In this document: in pieces, positions 1 to 8,081 of the stretch
Position numbering within the stretch: the stretch's first letter is position 1
Layout: each line of letters begins with the position of its first letter
DNA from: a virus
Virus record (IMG/VR): IMGVR_UViG_3300042893_000573
Location: 1-43,588 of that record
DNA: 43,588 bases
Direction: 5' to 3' (one strand)
The notes under the pieces: model-generated
Told to the model about the DNA's origin: nothing
The model's database searches: none
Seen by the model: the letters and a program-made list of their open reading frames with translations, nothing else
Position numbers and translations under genes: made by a program

Positions 1-2931
1 TTTTTTAACTGCTTTCCAAGCTCCAGCTGCTTTATCTTTTAAGGCCTGTCCTAAACTTCTACGTTCTTTTGAACCAGGTGCTCCTTCATTTCTATCAAAG
101 AATGCTTTTTCTTTTTCAGTCCATTTTGATATTTTTTGTCTTATCTTATCAGTAAGTTTTGGAGCAGATGTTGGTGCACTTGGCGGCGGAGGCGGTGGAG
201 GTGGTGGCACAGCTCCTGCTTTCTTCGCCGTTGGCGGCGGAGGCGGTGGAGGTGGTGGCACAGCTCCTGCTTTTTTATTAGAAGCGGCTGCATCTGCAGT
301 TGCTTTGTTTTGGTCTTTTGGGTCAATTGTTACTAACTTTACAGTCTTTCCTTTAGATGTTTTTTTAGTTACGGCTGCTTCAAACAGTAAATTAGAAAAA
401 TTAATATTACCTTCAATTAGTACCTTTTCAACTACACTTTCACTTGCCATATATTGAGCAGGTCCATTAGGTTTATCTGAATAATATCCACCACCCACAC
501 TATATACAACACCACCATCTTCTTCTGATGGTTTTTCTGGTTTAGGTAATTTTTCATTTGGTGTTGTTTTTGATGTTTCCTTTCCCTTTCTGGTCATTTT
601 ATCCACCAAATCAACATGACTCTCACCTGCAATAGTAATAGGTATTTTACCTTGCGCCGTTAATTCTTTATTTTTTTCAATTAAATGTTCATCTCTTGCA
701 TCATTAAATGCAACTTGAATATCATTTATCTTTGTTGGTTTATCACCATTATCGTCTGGAAATGATAATCTATATAATGTCCCTCTATCGCCCGTTCCTT
801 TCCAACCATTTTCTTCACTTGGCTTTTCACCTGTTGGATTATCGAAATTTTCTATTGGAGGCAATCCTGCTTCTTTAGCTGCATCTTGTATAAATTGTTT
901 ACCTTCATCATCTAAATAGTCTTTACTTTTCATAGTATGTTCAGGATCATTTGGGTCTAAACCTTCACCCTCTCCCTGCCCAACCATACTTGCCCAATTA
1001 CCTGCTAATATTTGATTATCTTTAAGGCCTGTTTTTTCTTTTTGTTTTTGGTATAATTTAGAATCGCTTTTATGTACATCCATATCATCACCATCCCATG
1101 TATCAACATCCGCACCCAATTCTTTAAACTTTGGTGCTGCATACTCCATTTCATCGTTGAATTCTAACTCACCGGTACTATCATTCGTTGCACCACCTTC
1201 ACCTACGAATACAATATCTTTCCATCTTTCTTTTGGTATCTTAGATTTAACATCATCGATTATATCATCAACCATTGCTGTGTTTCCGTGCTTTGTTCCA
1301 TATACAAATCCACCACCTTCCATTTCCATTGTTTGAATTTCTTCACCAGATGATTTTCCTTTTACTTTTTTAACTTTAGAATTAGGGTCATTATTGGCAG
1401 GTTCTGATTGTGTATCGGTTTGAACTTTAGCTGCTGCTTTATTAATAATATCATCTTTCTTTTTAGATAATTCAGCTTTTTTAACATCCAATTTCTTTTT
1501 TTCGTCATCAGATGCTGATTGATATTGGCTATCTATATTTGCCATCTCCTTATCAATACCACCAACTGCTTTAGCATGTTCTGTATTTTTATTCTTTTTA
1601 ATATCTTTTTTAATTAAAGATATTGCAGTAGTATTTAAATTATTTTTAATAATATTATCTTGCCTTTCTTTTGATAAAGGTTGTAATTTTCCATCAGCAT
1701 CTATTTCAAATTCAGGAGGACCATCCGCAGTAGATGAATAAAAATCTCCACCTGATGAAAATTTTCCCGGATGTTTAGCTGATTCAGCCCCTTTCTTTTC
1801 AAACCCATGTTTATCTAAAGATACCTTTTTTGAAGTAGGTGGAGTTTCTGATTTATCTGTCTTTTCTGCATCTTTTGGTGGTGTAGTATCAGGTTTAGAT
1901 GGTTCATTAGCTGGCGGTTCTGCGCCAGGACCTCCTTCTGGTCCTGTTGGTTCTTCACCTCCCCATTTTGCAGAAGTTCTCTCACCACCATCACTATCTG
2001 GATATGAAATATCCGCTTTATATGGTTCTCCATATTTTTCCTCATAATCTTTTTTTCTTGCAAGGAAGTTTCCTACGGCTGCATCTGCGATTTCTTTATC
2101 ACCACCTTTACTTGCCTTTCGCATTTCCTGCTCCACCTTATGCTGTGCGTATTCAGTATTAGCTTTATCCGCAGCTTTATCATCACCACTTTTTTGAGCA
2201 TCATGCATTTTTTTCTGTGCATCGTTTACAGCCGCATCTAATTGAGTATCACTCATAGCATGTAGTGAATCATCATATCCTTTTTTCTTTGCTTCTTCCT
2301 TATCTTTTGCTACTTTATCAGCCTTATTTTTAAAATCTTCAGGACTTCCAGGAGTTGGAGCCTTTTCAGCTTCACTATCTTCTTTATCTTTTTGTGCTAA
2401 TTTATCGTTTGCAGCTTTCTCTCTATCTAAACGAGCTCCCATAGCAGGGTCTGCTTTTGGGTCAAACATCGCGGCCGCAGCTTTTTGTTTTTCTTCTTCA
2501 CCCTTACCATCAGCACCACCTTCTTCAGGTGGAGTTTTTGTTTTACCATCCTTTTCAGTTCCCAATTCAGCATCTAACTTATCTCTTTCTGGAGAACCTT
2601 CTGGTGGTAATACCTTATCTGCTGCATCTCTAGCTGGAGTTCCTTTTGGTTGTCTTAAAAGATTACCAACAATACCTTCTTTATCCTCACCTTTATTATT
2701 TTTATAAGTTACCTTTTTATTAAGAACAGGATTTTGAAATCCTCCCTCTTCGGCTTCACCCAAAAGGCCTTTTACTAAATCTTCTTTGATATGAGATAAT
2801 TTCATTTCAGAAAGAACAATACCCAACTCCTTTAAATGGGTTGGGTTCTTTGGGTTTGGCATTCCATCATCTACTCTATACGCCCATTCTACCAATATAT
2901 CATTAATTAATTCAGATAAATTCATATTCAT
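1..2931 (-). CDS. Long low-complexity protein with Pro9 runs and a possible TraB/EreA-like domain (partial, 3' end off the window)
   Basis: The frame is open from an ATG at 2931 to the left edge, 977 codons with no stop, so the C-terminus is missing. The start overlaps the stop of the upstream nuclease gene as TAATG, which suggests translational coupling; a second in-frame ATG lies at 2925. The first ~55 residues form a compact domain (LSELINDILVEW, then GMPNPKNPTHLKEL). Residues ~60-530 are rich in Lys, Glu, Asp, Ala and Pro and look disordered. Residues ~535-790 look folded: a GTKH motif with His548, an FVGEGG stretch, and IAGESH with His772. Paired GTxH and GExH motifs occur in the TraB/Tiki and EreA/ChaN-type families, so I suggest a distant relative, weakly. 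Near the window edge two nine-proline runs follow KKAGAV and TAKKAGAV. It may be an internal or injected virion protein. The function is not known. Confidence 0.8.
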   Translation of the reverse strand, partial: MNMNLSELINDILVEWAYRVDDGMPNPKNPTHLKELGIVLSEMKLSHIKEDLVKGLLGEAEEGGFQNPVLNKKVTYKNNKGEDKEGIVGNLLRQPKGTPARDAADKVLPPEGSPERDKLDAELGTEKDGKTKTPPEEGGADGKGEEEKQKAAAAMFDPKADPAMGARLDREKAANDKLAQKDKEDSEAEKAPTPGSPEDFKNKADKVAKDKEEAKKKGYDDSLHAMSDTQLDAAVNDAQKKMHDAQKSGDDKAADKANTEYAQHKVEQEMRKASKGGDKEIADAAVGNFLARKKDYEEKYGEPYKADISYPDSDGGERTSAKWGGEEPTGPEGGPGAEPPANEPSKPDTTPPKDAEKTDKSETPPTSKKVSLDKHGFEKKGAESAKHPGKFSSGGDFYSSTADGPPEFEIDADGKLQPLSKERQDNIIKNNLNTTAISLIKKDIKKNKNTEHAKAVGGIDKEMANIDSQYQSASDDEKKKLDVKKAELSKKKDDIINKAAAKVQTDTQSEPANNDPNSKVKKVKGKSSGEEIQTMEMEGGGFVYGTKHGNTAMVDDIIDDVKSKIPKERWKDIVFVGEGGATNDSTGELEFNDEMEYAAPKFKELGADVDTWDGDDMDVHKSDSKLYQKQKEKTGLKDNQILAGNWASMVGQGEGEGLDPNDPEHTMKSKDYLDDEGKQFIQDAAKEAGLPPIENFDNPTGEKPSEENGWKGTGDRGTLYRLSFPDDNGDKPTKINDIQVAFNDARDEHLIEKNKELTAQGKIPITIAGESHVDLVDKMTRKGKETSKTTPNEKLPKPEKPSEEDGGVVYSVGGGYYSDKPNGPAQYMASESVVEKVLIEGNINFSNLLFEAAVTKKTSKGKTVKLVTIDPKDQNKATADAAASNKKAGAVPPPPPPPPPTAKKAGAVPPPPPPPPPSAPTSAPKLTDKIRQKISKWTEKEKAFFDRNEGAPGSKERRSLGQALKDKAAGAWKAVKK
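181..273 (-). repeat. 51-bp tandem duplication encoding two nine-proline runs
   Basis: Positions 181-222 recur at 232-273, a period of 51 bases. Each copy encodes Val followed by nine consecutive prolines on the minus strand, with Ala-Gly-Ala just before. The duplication is in frame, so the gene gains 17 residues per copy. Confidence 0.9.
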
Positions 2932-3533
2932 TAAAATTTGTGGTCTACACTATCACATATCATTTCCAATTCTTCCCAAGAAAATTTAGGTTTTTCATTT
3001 AGAAATACATAACATCTCCATTTCTTTTGCTTTTCAAAATAGATGTGTTTTTGTAAATGCGATGGAATTGCTGCACCAGTTGCTACTCTTTTTGCAGGAG
3101 TATCAAAGAATGTTTTTATTAGTACTGTAATATTTTCAGTATCATCCCATTTACGGATTTGTTCTTCCAATAATCTCCACTCACCTCTATTAAGGTATTT
3201 GTCCTGCATTATACAATTTAGGTAAGAGAATGTTTGTTTTAAATTTACCATATTATCAGAAAATGTTGCAGCCGGTGCACCATGTCCTTTATCATATATG
3301 TTTGCTTTATAATCATCTCCATCTGATGTTTTAATCGTTGGTTCTTTATAAAAATCCATAGCTCCTCTATTCACATTTGTAGGACGGTTAATCGAACGGT
3401 ATTTAATTACTAAGGGTTGTTCTAACGATTGTGAGTATAAAACCTCAAACACATCGTTTTTAATTCTTACATCTTGTCCAAAAGAAAATAGAGAAACGAT
3501 TAAAAAACTAAAAAGGATAAAGATTTTCTTCAT
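2931..3533 (-). CDS. Secreted DNA/RNA non-specific endonuclease (beta-beta-alpha-Me, NUC family)
   Basis: A 200-residue protein that should cut DNA and RNA without sequence preference. Residues 1-20 are a signal peptide: MKK, a hydrophobic core, and an SFGQ end typical of Bacteroidota exported proteins. The catalytic region has DKGH at 81-84, the counterpart of the DRGH motif, with His84 as the expected general base. LNRGEWRLLE at 114-123 matches the LNxGxWxxLE block; by comparison with Serratia nuclease, Asn115 would bind Mg and Glu123 would assist catalysis. All core residues are therefore present. The protein is at the short end for the family. An ATATTTATA motif lies 25 bases upstream of the ATG, and the next gene overlaps its stop. 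A signal peptide suggests action in the periplasm or outside the cell, perhaps on host or competitor DNA. The gene may have been acquired from a host. Confidence 0.88.
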   Translation of the reverse strand: MKKIFILFSFLIVSLFSFGQDVRIKNDVFEVLYSQSLEQPLVIKYRSINRPTNVNRGAMDFYKEPTIKTSDGDDYKANIYDKGHGAPAATFSDNMVNLKQTFSYLNCIMQDKYLNRGEWRLLEEQIRKWDDTENITVLIKTFFDTPAKRVATGAAIPSHLQKHIYFEKQKKWRCYVFLNEKPKFSWEELEMICDSVDHKF

Positions 3534-3557
3534 ATTATAGCATATTTTTGTATATAC

Positions 3558-3566
3558 TATAAATAT
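3558..3566 (-). promoter_or_regulatory. Recurrent ATATTTATA motif upstream of the nuclease
   Basis: The coding strand reads ATATTTATA, 25 bases before the nuclease ATG, in the only gap between polymerase and nuclease. The same motif precedes seven other genes in this window. Promoter function is inferred. Confidence 0.45.
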
Positions 3567-3572
3567 GGGTTC

Positions 3573-4856
3573 TTACAGTTTTCCGTAATCCAAACCCCAA
3601 CTTGCTTTTATTGGAAACCCACCATCTTCAATGATTTCCTTCAATCCCCGAATCATCTCCTTATCAACATCAACAGAAACATCAAATAGGAACGAATCAT
3701 ATGTGTATAAGCAAAAGCTAATTTCACTTCCTCTAATATAATCCAATATCCGTTTCATCTTATCCACATTCATTTCAGTTTCTACCGCTTGTAGTAGGTA
3801 GTTAAACACTTTTTGTGGGTTAGGTTGTTCTATCCACTCCAACGGAATCTCTCTATGTGGTGTTTGTAGGAATCCACTCTTTTGTGTTTCAATCCATAAG
3901 TTATCAATGTAATCAGCTACGGAATTAAGATATGGTATTTGTCTGAAGTCATCATCAATCCCTCCATATAGTAAACGGAACGTAATTCCCTTTCCCTCAT
4001 TCACATCACATCCATATTGTTCAGCCAACCACTCATGCACATTACCATACGGCATATCAAACTTAATCAACTTACCAATCAATCGGGGGTGATATGCGTT
4101 ATAATCCATTTGTAGGAATATCCCATCGGAAACAAAACATTCTCTACTACCATCGGTTTTATTTAAGGCGGCGTAATTCACACCGCCATGTCTATTGGAT
4201 GGTCTACCTGTCACCGTAAATGGATTGTACTCCGTAAACACTAAATTATCGGGTGAAAGCTGTTTAAGGGCTTGAGGCCATCTATCAATAAATTTTTTCC
4301 CATCGACACGGATTCCAAATTGTTCGATATCTGAAAGGGTTGGTAAGAATGTATCGTTGTACCAATTATAAGTTTTACTCTTTTGGTTTCTATGTTTAAG
4401 TAATTGTGGTTCTATTGCTTCCGCAAGTTTAAGAATGGGAATGGATTGAATGATGTCTTCTTTGTAACCTTTGTGTAATAAAGGTGCTACTAAGTGTTGT
4501 AGTGGTTGTGAGTAATCTATTGGTTCACCGGTCTTTAAGAAGTGAGCGGTATCAACATCATTCAAGCCTTCCCTTACATCCGTAAAAGATTGTAGTAGCT
4601 TTTTCTTTTGGAAAACCCATTTTTCACCGGCAGTATTCAACACACCTTCTATTTCCTCATTAGAGAGTGATAGAGCGTCTGTATGTTGTTGTGGTAGTAT
4701 ATACTTGTCCGATAAGGTTCTAACGAATATGAACGATATATGAGTGTTTTGTGGGTGCTTATCATTATCTACCCACATCGGATACCAAATGGATGCTTCG
4801 GTTTCCAACAAAACCTTCAATTCGTTTAATTCATCAATAGACTCAACAATTATCAT
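3573..4856 (-). CDS. Short divergent family A DNA polymerase
   Basis: Residue numbers here count from a TTG at 4865; the preferred start is the ATG at 4856, three codons in (427 residues). The C-terminal half has the family A polymerase motifs in order: TVTGRPSN (217-224); motif A LQMDYNAYHPRL with Asp254 as the metal ligand; motif B KGITFRLLYGG (292-302), which keeps the Lys-x3-Phe-x3-Tyr-Gly pattern of the Klenow O-helix; a helix with Gln359 (NYLLQAVETEM); and motif C YTYDSF with Asp390. Deviations are strong: the Klenow Glu710 position is His, the motif B Arg754 position is Val, and the usual HDE of motif C is Tyr-Asp-Ser. The N-terminal ~180 residues may be a degenerate 3'-5' exonuclease, since no clear DxE motif is seen. 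Replication genes usually lie outside late structural clusters, so the position is odd. It begins just after the tmRNA terminator. Confidence 0.82.
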   Translation of the reverse strand: MIIVESIDELNELKVLLETEASIWYPMWVDNDKHPQNTHISFIFVRTLSDKYILPQQHTDALSLSNEEIEGVLNTAGEKWVFQKKKLLQSFTDVREGLNDVDTAHFLKTGEPIDYSQPLQHLVAPLLHKGYKEDIIQSIPILKLAEAIEPQLLKHRNQKSKTYNWYNDTFLPTLSDIEQFGIRVDGKKFIDRWPQALKQLSPDNLVFTEYNPFTVTGRPSNRHGGVNYAALNKTDGSRECFVSDGIFLQMDYNAYHPRLIGKLIKFDMPYGNVHEWLAEQYGCDVNEGKGITFRLLYGGIDDDFRQIPYLNSVADYIDNLWIETQKSGFLQTPHREIPLEWIEQPNPQKVFNYLLQAVETEMNVDKMKRILDYIRGSEISFCLYTYDSFLFDVSVDVDKEMIRGLKEIIEDGGFPIKASWGLDYGKL

Positions 4857-4871
4857 AGGATACAAAGATAC

Positions 4872-4914
4872 AAAAAAAATCCCAAACTACCAAATAAATG
4901 TAGAATGGGATTTT
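4872..4914 (-). terminator. Rho-independent terminator of the tmRNA gene
   Basis: On the minus strand a 9-base stem (AAAATCCCA pairing with TGGGATTTT, 4906-4914 with 4876-4884) is topped by an inner CTAC/GTAG stem and runs into eight T (4879-4872). It begins at the final base of the tmRNA CCA end. Confidence 0.8.
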
Positions 4915-5346
4915 GGTGGAGATGAGGGGAATCGAACCCCTGTCTTACAAAGTAATCATAATACCAGCATATCACACGTTTAGGATAATGATTTAATCTT
5001 ACAACCATTCCAAAAGAATTGGGGCCATATGGTTAGTACAGCTTTCCACCATTCGATTTTCTAGATGAGTTTAAGGTGTGTTCGAATCACACCATCATAA
5101 CGGAGTCTCATTCTTCCTACTCGTCTGTCCGTAGTGTCGGTTCACATTCTATTTAATTGTCCCACGATGTGTGCGGGAGAGATTAGGCTGCTACAGCGTA
5201 ATCAGCACCTACGAAAGCCATAAGGTCTTCGAAGGTCATAGTTGACATTTCGTCAGTTATTGTTTTGTACAGATTTAAAGACATCTAGCACTTCTGTCTA
5301 CGTGTGGTACTACCATTCTCATTGCAATCAAGTCCATGGCATCCCC
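4914..5346 (-). ncRNA. ssrA: Transfer-messenger RNA (tmRNA)
   Basis: This 433-nt RNA would rescue stalled ribosomes and tag the unfinished protein for degradation. The 5' end GGGGATG (5346-5340) pairs with the 3' CATCTCC to give a seven-pair acceptor stem whose third pair is G-U, the alanyl-tRNA synthetase identity pair. The T arm is AGGGG, loop TTCGATT, CCCCT, and CCA is encoded at 4916-4914. An internal reading frame ends in ADYAVAA-stop, like the YALAA end of known tags. Just after the tag stop comes a hairpin, TCCCGC pairing with GTGGGA (5178-5160). A further perfect hairpin, GGTGTG with CACACC, lies at 5093-5075. The RNA is somewhat longer than the usual ~350-400 nt. It is one-piece rather than permuted. 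The pseudoknots were not resolved in detail. The gene is flanked by a baseplate-region gene upstream and its own terminator downstream. Confidence 0.95.
5183..5257 (-). other. tmRNA tag reading frame (up to 24 codons plus stop)
   Basis: Read from the likely resume region the frame gives Thr-Asp-Glu-Met-Ser-Thr and ends Gly-Ala-Asp-Tyr-Ala-Val-Ala-Ala-TAA. The hydrophobic C-terminus fits a protease-recognised tag. The resume codon is a guess from similarity to the E. coli context (AACTGACGAAATG here against CGCAAACGACGAAAAC). A later resume codon would shorten the tag. Confidence 0.65.
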
Positions 5347-5355
5347 ATTATATAA

Positions 5356-5364
5356 TGTAAATAT
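5356..5364 (-). promoter_or_regulatory. Possible tmRNA promoter element ATATTTACA
   Basis: On the minus strand ATATTTACA, one base different from the recurrent ATATTTATA motif, ends 10 bases before the mature tmRNA 5' end. TATAAT also abuts the 5' end. Either could serve as a promoter element; neither is proven. Confidence 0.3.
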
Positions 5365-5376
5365 ACGAATAATTTC

Positions 5377-5742
5377 TTAAACTACCAAATCATTTTTCAT
5401 AAACTGAATTGGATTTATTAAATGGTTTTGTATTTGAGGAATTTTTGAAGATGCTAATTTAATAGATTTCATATTTGATTCTCTAATATCACCCGCATTT
5501 CCAATTAATCTCCAATCCAAATTTACCGCAGTATAAAATGCGTTTCCGTTAAATTTTTTATATCCATTGGAATCTACTTCATATATTTTAGAACCCATAT
5601 CATTAGCTTTTTGTATAAAGTATCTAACAATATATCCATTTTTATAATCCCTATCAGATGGCTCTGGAATATGAGGACTTATTTTAAGTTGTCTATAAGA
5701 TGCTTTGGATGTACTTATTTTATCGTATCTAATGATGTCCAT
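5377..5742 (-). CDS. Hypothetical protein, probably baseplate-associated
   Basis: A 121-residue protein starting with MDIIRYDKIST and starting 4 bases after the end of the large hub-like gene upstream, so it should be co-transcribed with it. The composition is ordinary and soluble, with many Tyr, Lys and Ile and aromatic-rich stretches (NGYIVRYFIQKAND and TAVNLDWRLIGNAG), which suggests a small beta-rich domain. No membrane segment or signal peptide is visible. I recognise no catalytic motif. Its place at the end of the tape measure-baseplate gene run points to a small tail or baseplate component, by context only. It is the last protein gene before the tmRNA. Confidence 0.75.
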   Translation of the reverse strand: MDIIRYDKISTSKASYRQLKISPHIPEPSDRDYKNGYIVRYFIQKANDMGSKIYEVDSNGYKKFNGNAFYTAVNLDWRLIGNAGDIRESNMKSIKLASSKIPQIQNHLINPIQFMKNDLVV

Positions 5743-5746
5743 ATTT

Positions 5747-8074
5747 TTACTTTTTACTTAATCTAAACCCACCCTCTATTTCAGTTTTCCAAATCATACC
5801 ATCAATAATATGCTTAACAGAAGTTACCTGAAAGAATCCAGTTTTTTCATATGCCGATGGTATTCCATTTACTCTAAACTTATCACCTCTCTTAATACCA
5901 CTAACACCATGTATTGTAAAACTAAATTTTATTGGCATTAATATAGAAGTACTTCCAGCATTTCTATCAAATTTTTTAGTATTTCCATTTTTTAAAGATT
6001 CAAAAAATGTTTGGTCATTAAAAGAAACAACATTAGTTAGTTCTTGTATTTCCTCATCAAAAGGTCCATCTTCTGTATATTTTATAACAGGAACTAATCC
6101 AATTTTACTTAAAAATACTTGTAAGTTTTTTGCTCTAGCTTCTTTAGCTGCATCATCTTTTTCAGATTGAGTTTTTTCTTTTTTAGTTTGTGGTTTTGTC
6201 GTTGGTGGTGGTGTATTTCTTTCAATTGCAGTTAATACTAAATCATTTTCATCTGTAAATAATCCCTTCTTTTTACCTTTAATATCAGGCTGACTACTAT
6301 TCATAGATTGTCCTAATCTATTACCAATTATTTGATTCATTTTTGCACCACCAATATCCATACTTAAATTAGCATCCATAAATATGGATGTAGAACCAAC
6401 CACATCGAATTGTGTAATTTTTTCTGCTGAATTTATTGGAGACATGTTCATATCAACTACAAGTAATTCCGTAATACCTCCATCAACTTCATTCCCTTCC
6501 ATTATTTGAAAATCCCACATACCACCTGCTGCTCCAGACATTCCATTTAGAATTTGATACAATGCATCTTTTATAGAAAAGTTTTTTGTTTCCATAATAC
6601 CTTTTGCAAAACTTAAATTTACATAAAGGTCATTTAAAAATCCCCATTGACCCGCCGGCTTACTTAAACCAATCATATCAGGTCCTTTATATGCAATAGT
6701 TCTACCCAATGCCACTCCGTTTGTAATTGATTCTGTATCTTGTGGAAATTTGATTATTTGTGCTGCATCGGTTGGGTGTATTACTGAACAATCTTCCGAT
6801 TCTGCTAATGCTTTTGCAAAAACATTTTCATCAGTTTCAGCGCCAGCTGCAGCTGCTATTGAAAATTTTGGTAATTTATTATTTGGTATATATAATTTTG
6901 ATTTATCAGTACTAAATATTTGAGGGAATGCCGAACAAACAGTATTTGTTGTATTAATTGCTAATTTTAATATTTTACCATTTGCCATTTTATATCCATT
7001 TGCCCCAATTGTATTAAATACTTCCATAAGTGCTGAAAACCTAATATAAGCTTCATCTCCTATAATTTTAGTACCAGATGGAAATTCTACTGTCTTACCA
7101 TCTACTTCCGCTTCTTCATCATTTATACTTATACCTGCAATAGTAGTACCACCCACTTTACTATTTATTTCAGCTTTTACACTCTCATCAACATTTATAA
7201 AATTAACCGGATTTGAAAGAGTTGTTGAACTATCCAATGAATTCATAACTCTTAAAGTTCTTCTATTTGATGGAAATAAATTAAATGCCATCATAAATCT
7301 TTTACGTCCTAAATCACTTTCACCATCAATATCAGATGGGTCAAATTCTTCAGCTTTTTGACTTGCATCAGGAGAAGTTTCGGAATCATCAGCTTGTTCT
7401 GAATTATCTGCAGCTAATAGATATGCTGGTAATTCGGTGAACCCAGTACATTTTACATTTAGTGTCCATTGGTCTCCATTCATAGAAATACTACCACCAG
7501 TAATAAATCCCAAATAATTATCCCTTTGCCCCTTAGCCTTTTCTCTCATTTCATTTACATTTTTAAATGACTGAAAATCAGCTATATAACTAGCATTTAA
7601 TGAAGGCGCAAATCCTATCATAGCATTTGGAGTATTCCACCCCCATTCTATAAAAATTGTATATCCAGGTTCTAAAAAATATTTACACAAAGCATCTAAT
7701 TGTGCTTTTGTATATGCTGTTATAGAAAAACTTGCTTTTCTAGAAAGAGTACCAGCTCCTTCATCTATTTCAATTGATGTAATATTTGGTTTTGGTCTGA
7801 AACCTTGTGTTTCACCGCCTGCATATACTGGTGCCCCCTTCCAACTAGTTCCAATCACACCACTATTAGTAGAATCTCCATATATTGATGCAACACCTGC
7901 TGCAGCAAATAGTTGATAGTTTGGATTTGAAGTTAAAATTAAACCCGGATTTACACCAGATGCGATTCTAACCCAAGCATTTAATCCTGAAATTTTTAAT
8001 ACATTTTCTTTTCTGGAATTCAACTCATCCTTAACATATCCCGCTATATTAGAAAAATTTGGAAATGCTGACAT
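5747..8074 (-). CDS. Large baseplate hub-like structural protein
   Basis: A 775-residue protein with no signal peptide. Residues ~95-150 (ITSIEIDEGAGTLSRKASFSI, then CKYFLEPGYTIFIEWGWNT) look like the tube-forming beta domain of phage hub proteins. A middle section includes GGMWDFQIMEGNEVDGGITEL. Residues ~620-660 are a Lys-, Thr- and Pro-rich linker (TPPPTTKPQTKKEKTQSEKD). The C-terminus (FTIHGVSGIKRGDKFRVNG to GGFRLSKK) looks like a small beta-barrel domain, as seen in gp27- or gpD-type hub proteins. It lies just downstream of the LysM protein, with seven bases between the genes, an order common for baseplate hubs. Assignment rests on domain style and synteny, since no lysozyme or peptidase motif is seen. 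It could equally be a tube-initiator protein. Confidence 0.7.
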   Translation of the reverse strand: MSAFPNFSNIAGYVKDELNSRKENVLKISGLNAWVRIASGVNPGLILTSNPNYQLFAAAGVASIYGDSTNSGVIGTSWKGAPVYAGGETQGFRPKPNITSIEIDEGAGTLSRKASFSITAYTKAQLDALCKYFLEPGYTIFIEWGWNTPNAMIGFAPSLNASYIADFQSFKNVNEMREKAKGQRDNYLGFITGGSISMNGDQWTLNVKCTGFTELPAYLLAADNSEQADDSETSPDASQKAEEFDPSDIDGESDLGRKRFMMAFNLFPSNRRTLRVMNSLDSSTTLSNPVNFINVDESVKAEINSKVGGTTIAGISINDEEAEVDGKTVEFPSGTKIIGDEAYIRFSALMEVFNTIGANGYKMANGKILKLAINTTNTVCSAFPQIFSTDKSKLYIPNNKLPKFSIAAAAGAETDENVFAKALAESEDCSVIHPTDAAQIIKFPQDTESITNGVALGRTIAYKGPDMIGLSKPAGQWGFLNDLYVNLSFAKGIMETKNFSIKDALYQILNGMSGAAGGMWDFQIMEGNEVDGGITELLVVDMNMSPINSAEKITQFDVVGSTSIFMDANLSMDIGGAKMNQIIGNRLGQSMNSSQPDIKGKKKGLFTDENDLVLTAIERNTPPPTTKPQTKKEKTQSEKDDAAKEARAKNLQVFLSKIGLVPVIKYTEDGPFDEEIQELTNVVSFNDQTFFESLKNGNTKKFDRNAGSTSILMPIKFSFTIHGVSGIKRGDKFRVNGIPSAYEKTGFFQVTSVKHIIDGMIWKTEIEGGFRLSKK

Positions 8075-8081
8075 AAACTTA

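Noticed and set aside
136-336. Small frames on both strands over 136-336 rich in Trp/Arg or His/Leu
   Set aside because: They are shadows of the polyproline duplication in the long minus-strand gene.
1815-2063. Minus-strand 82-codon frame
   Set aside because: It lies in another frame inside the long open gene 1-2931, which has far better composition and continuity.
4857-4865. TTG start three codons before the polymerase ATG
   Set aside because: An ATG is available at 4856 and the TTG lies almost against the terminator T run.
5075-5093. tRNA-like T arm on the plus strand (GGTGTG TTCGAAT CACACC)
   Set aside because: No acceptor or anticodon arms fit around it; on the minus strand it is a hairpin within the tmRNA body.
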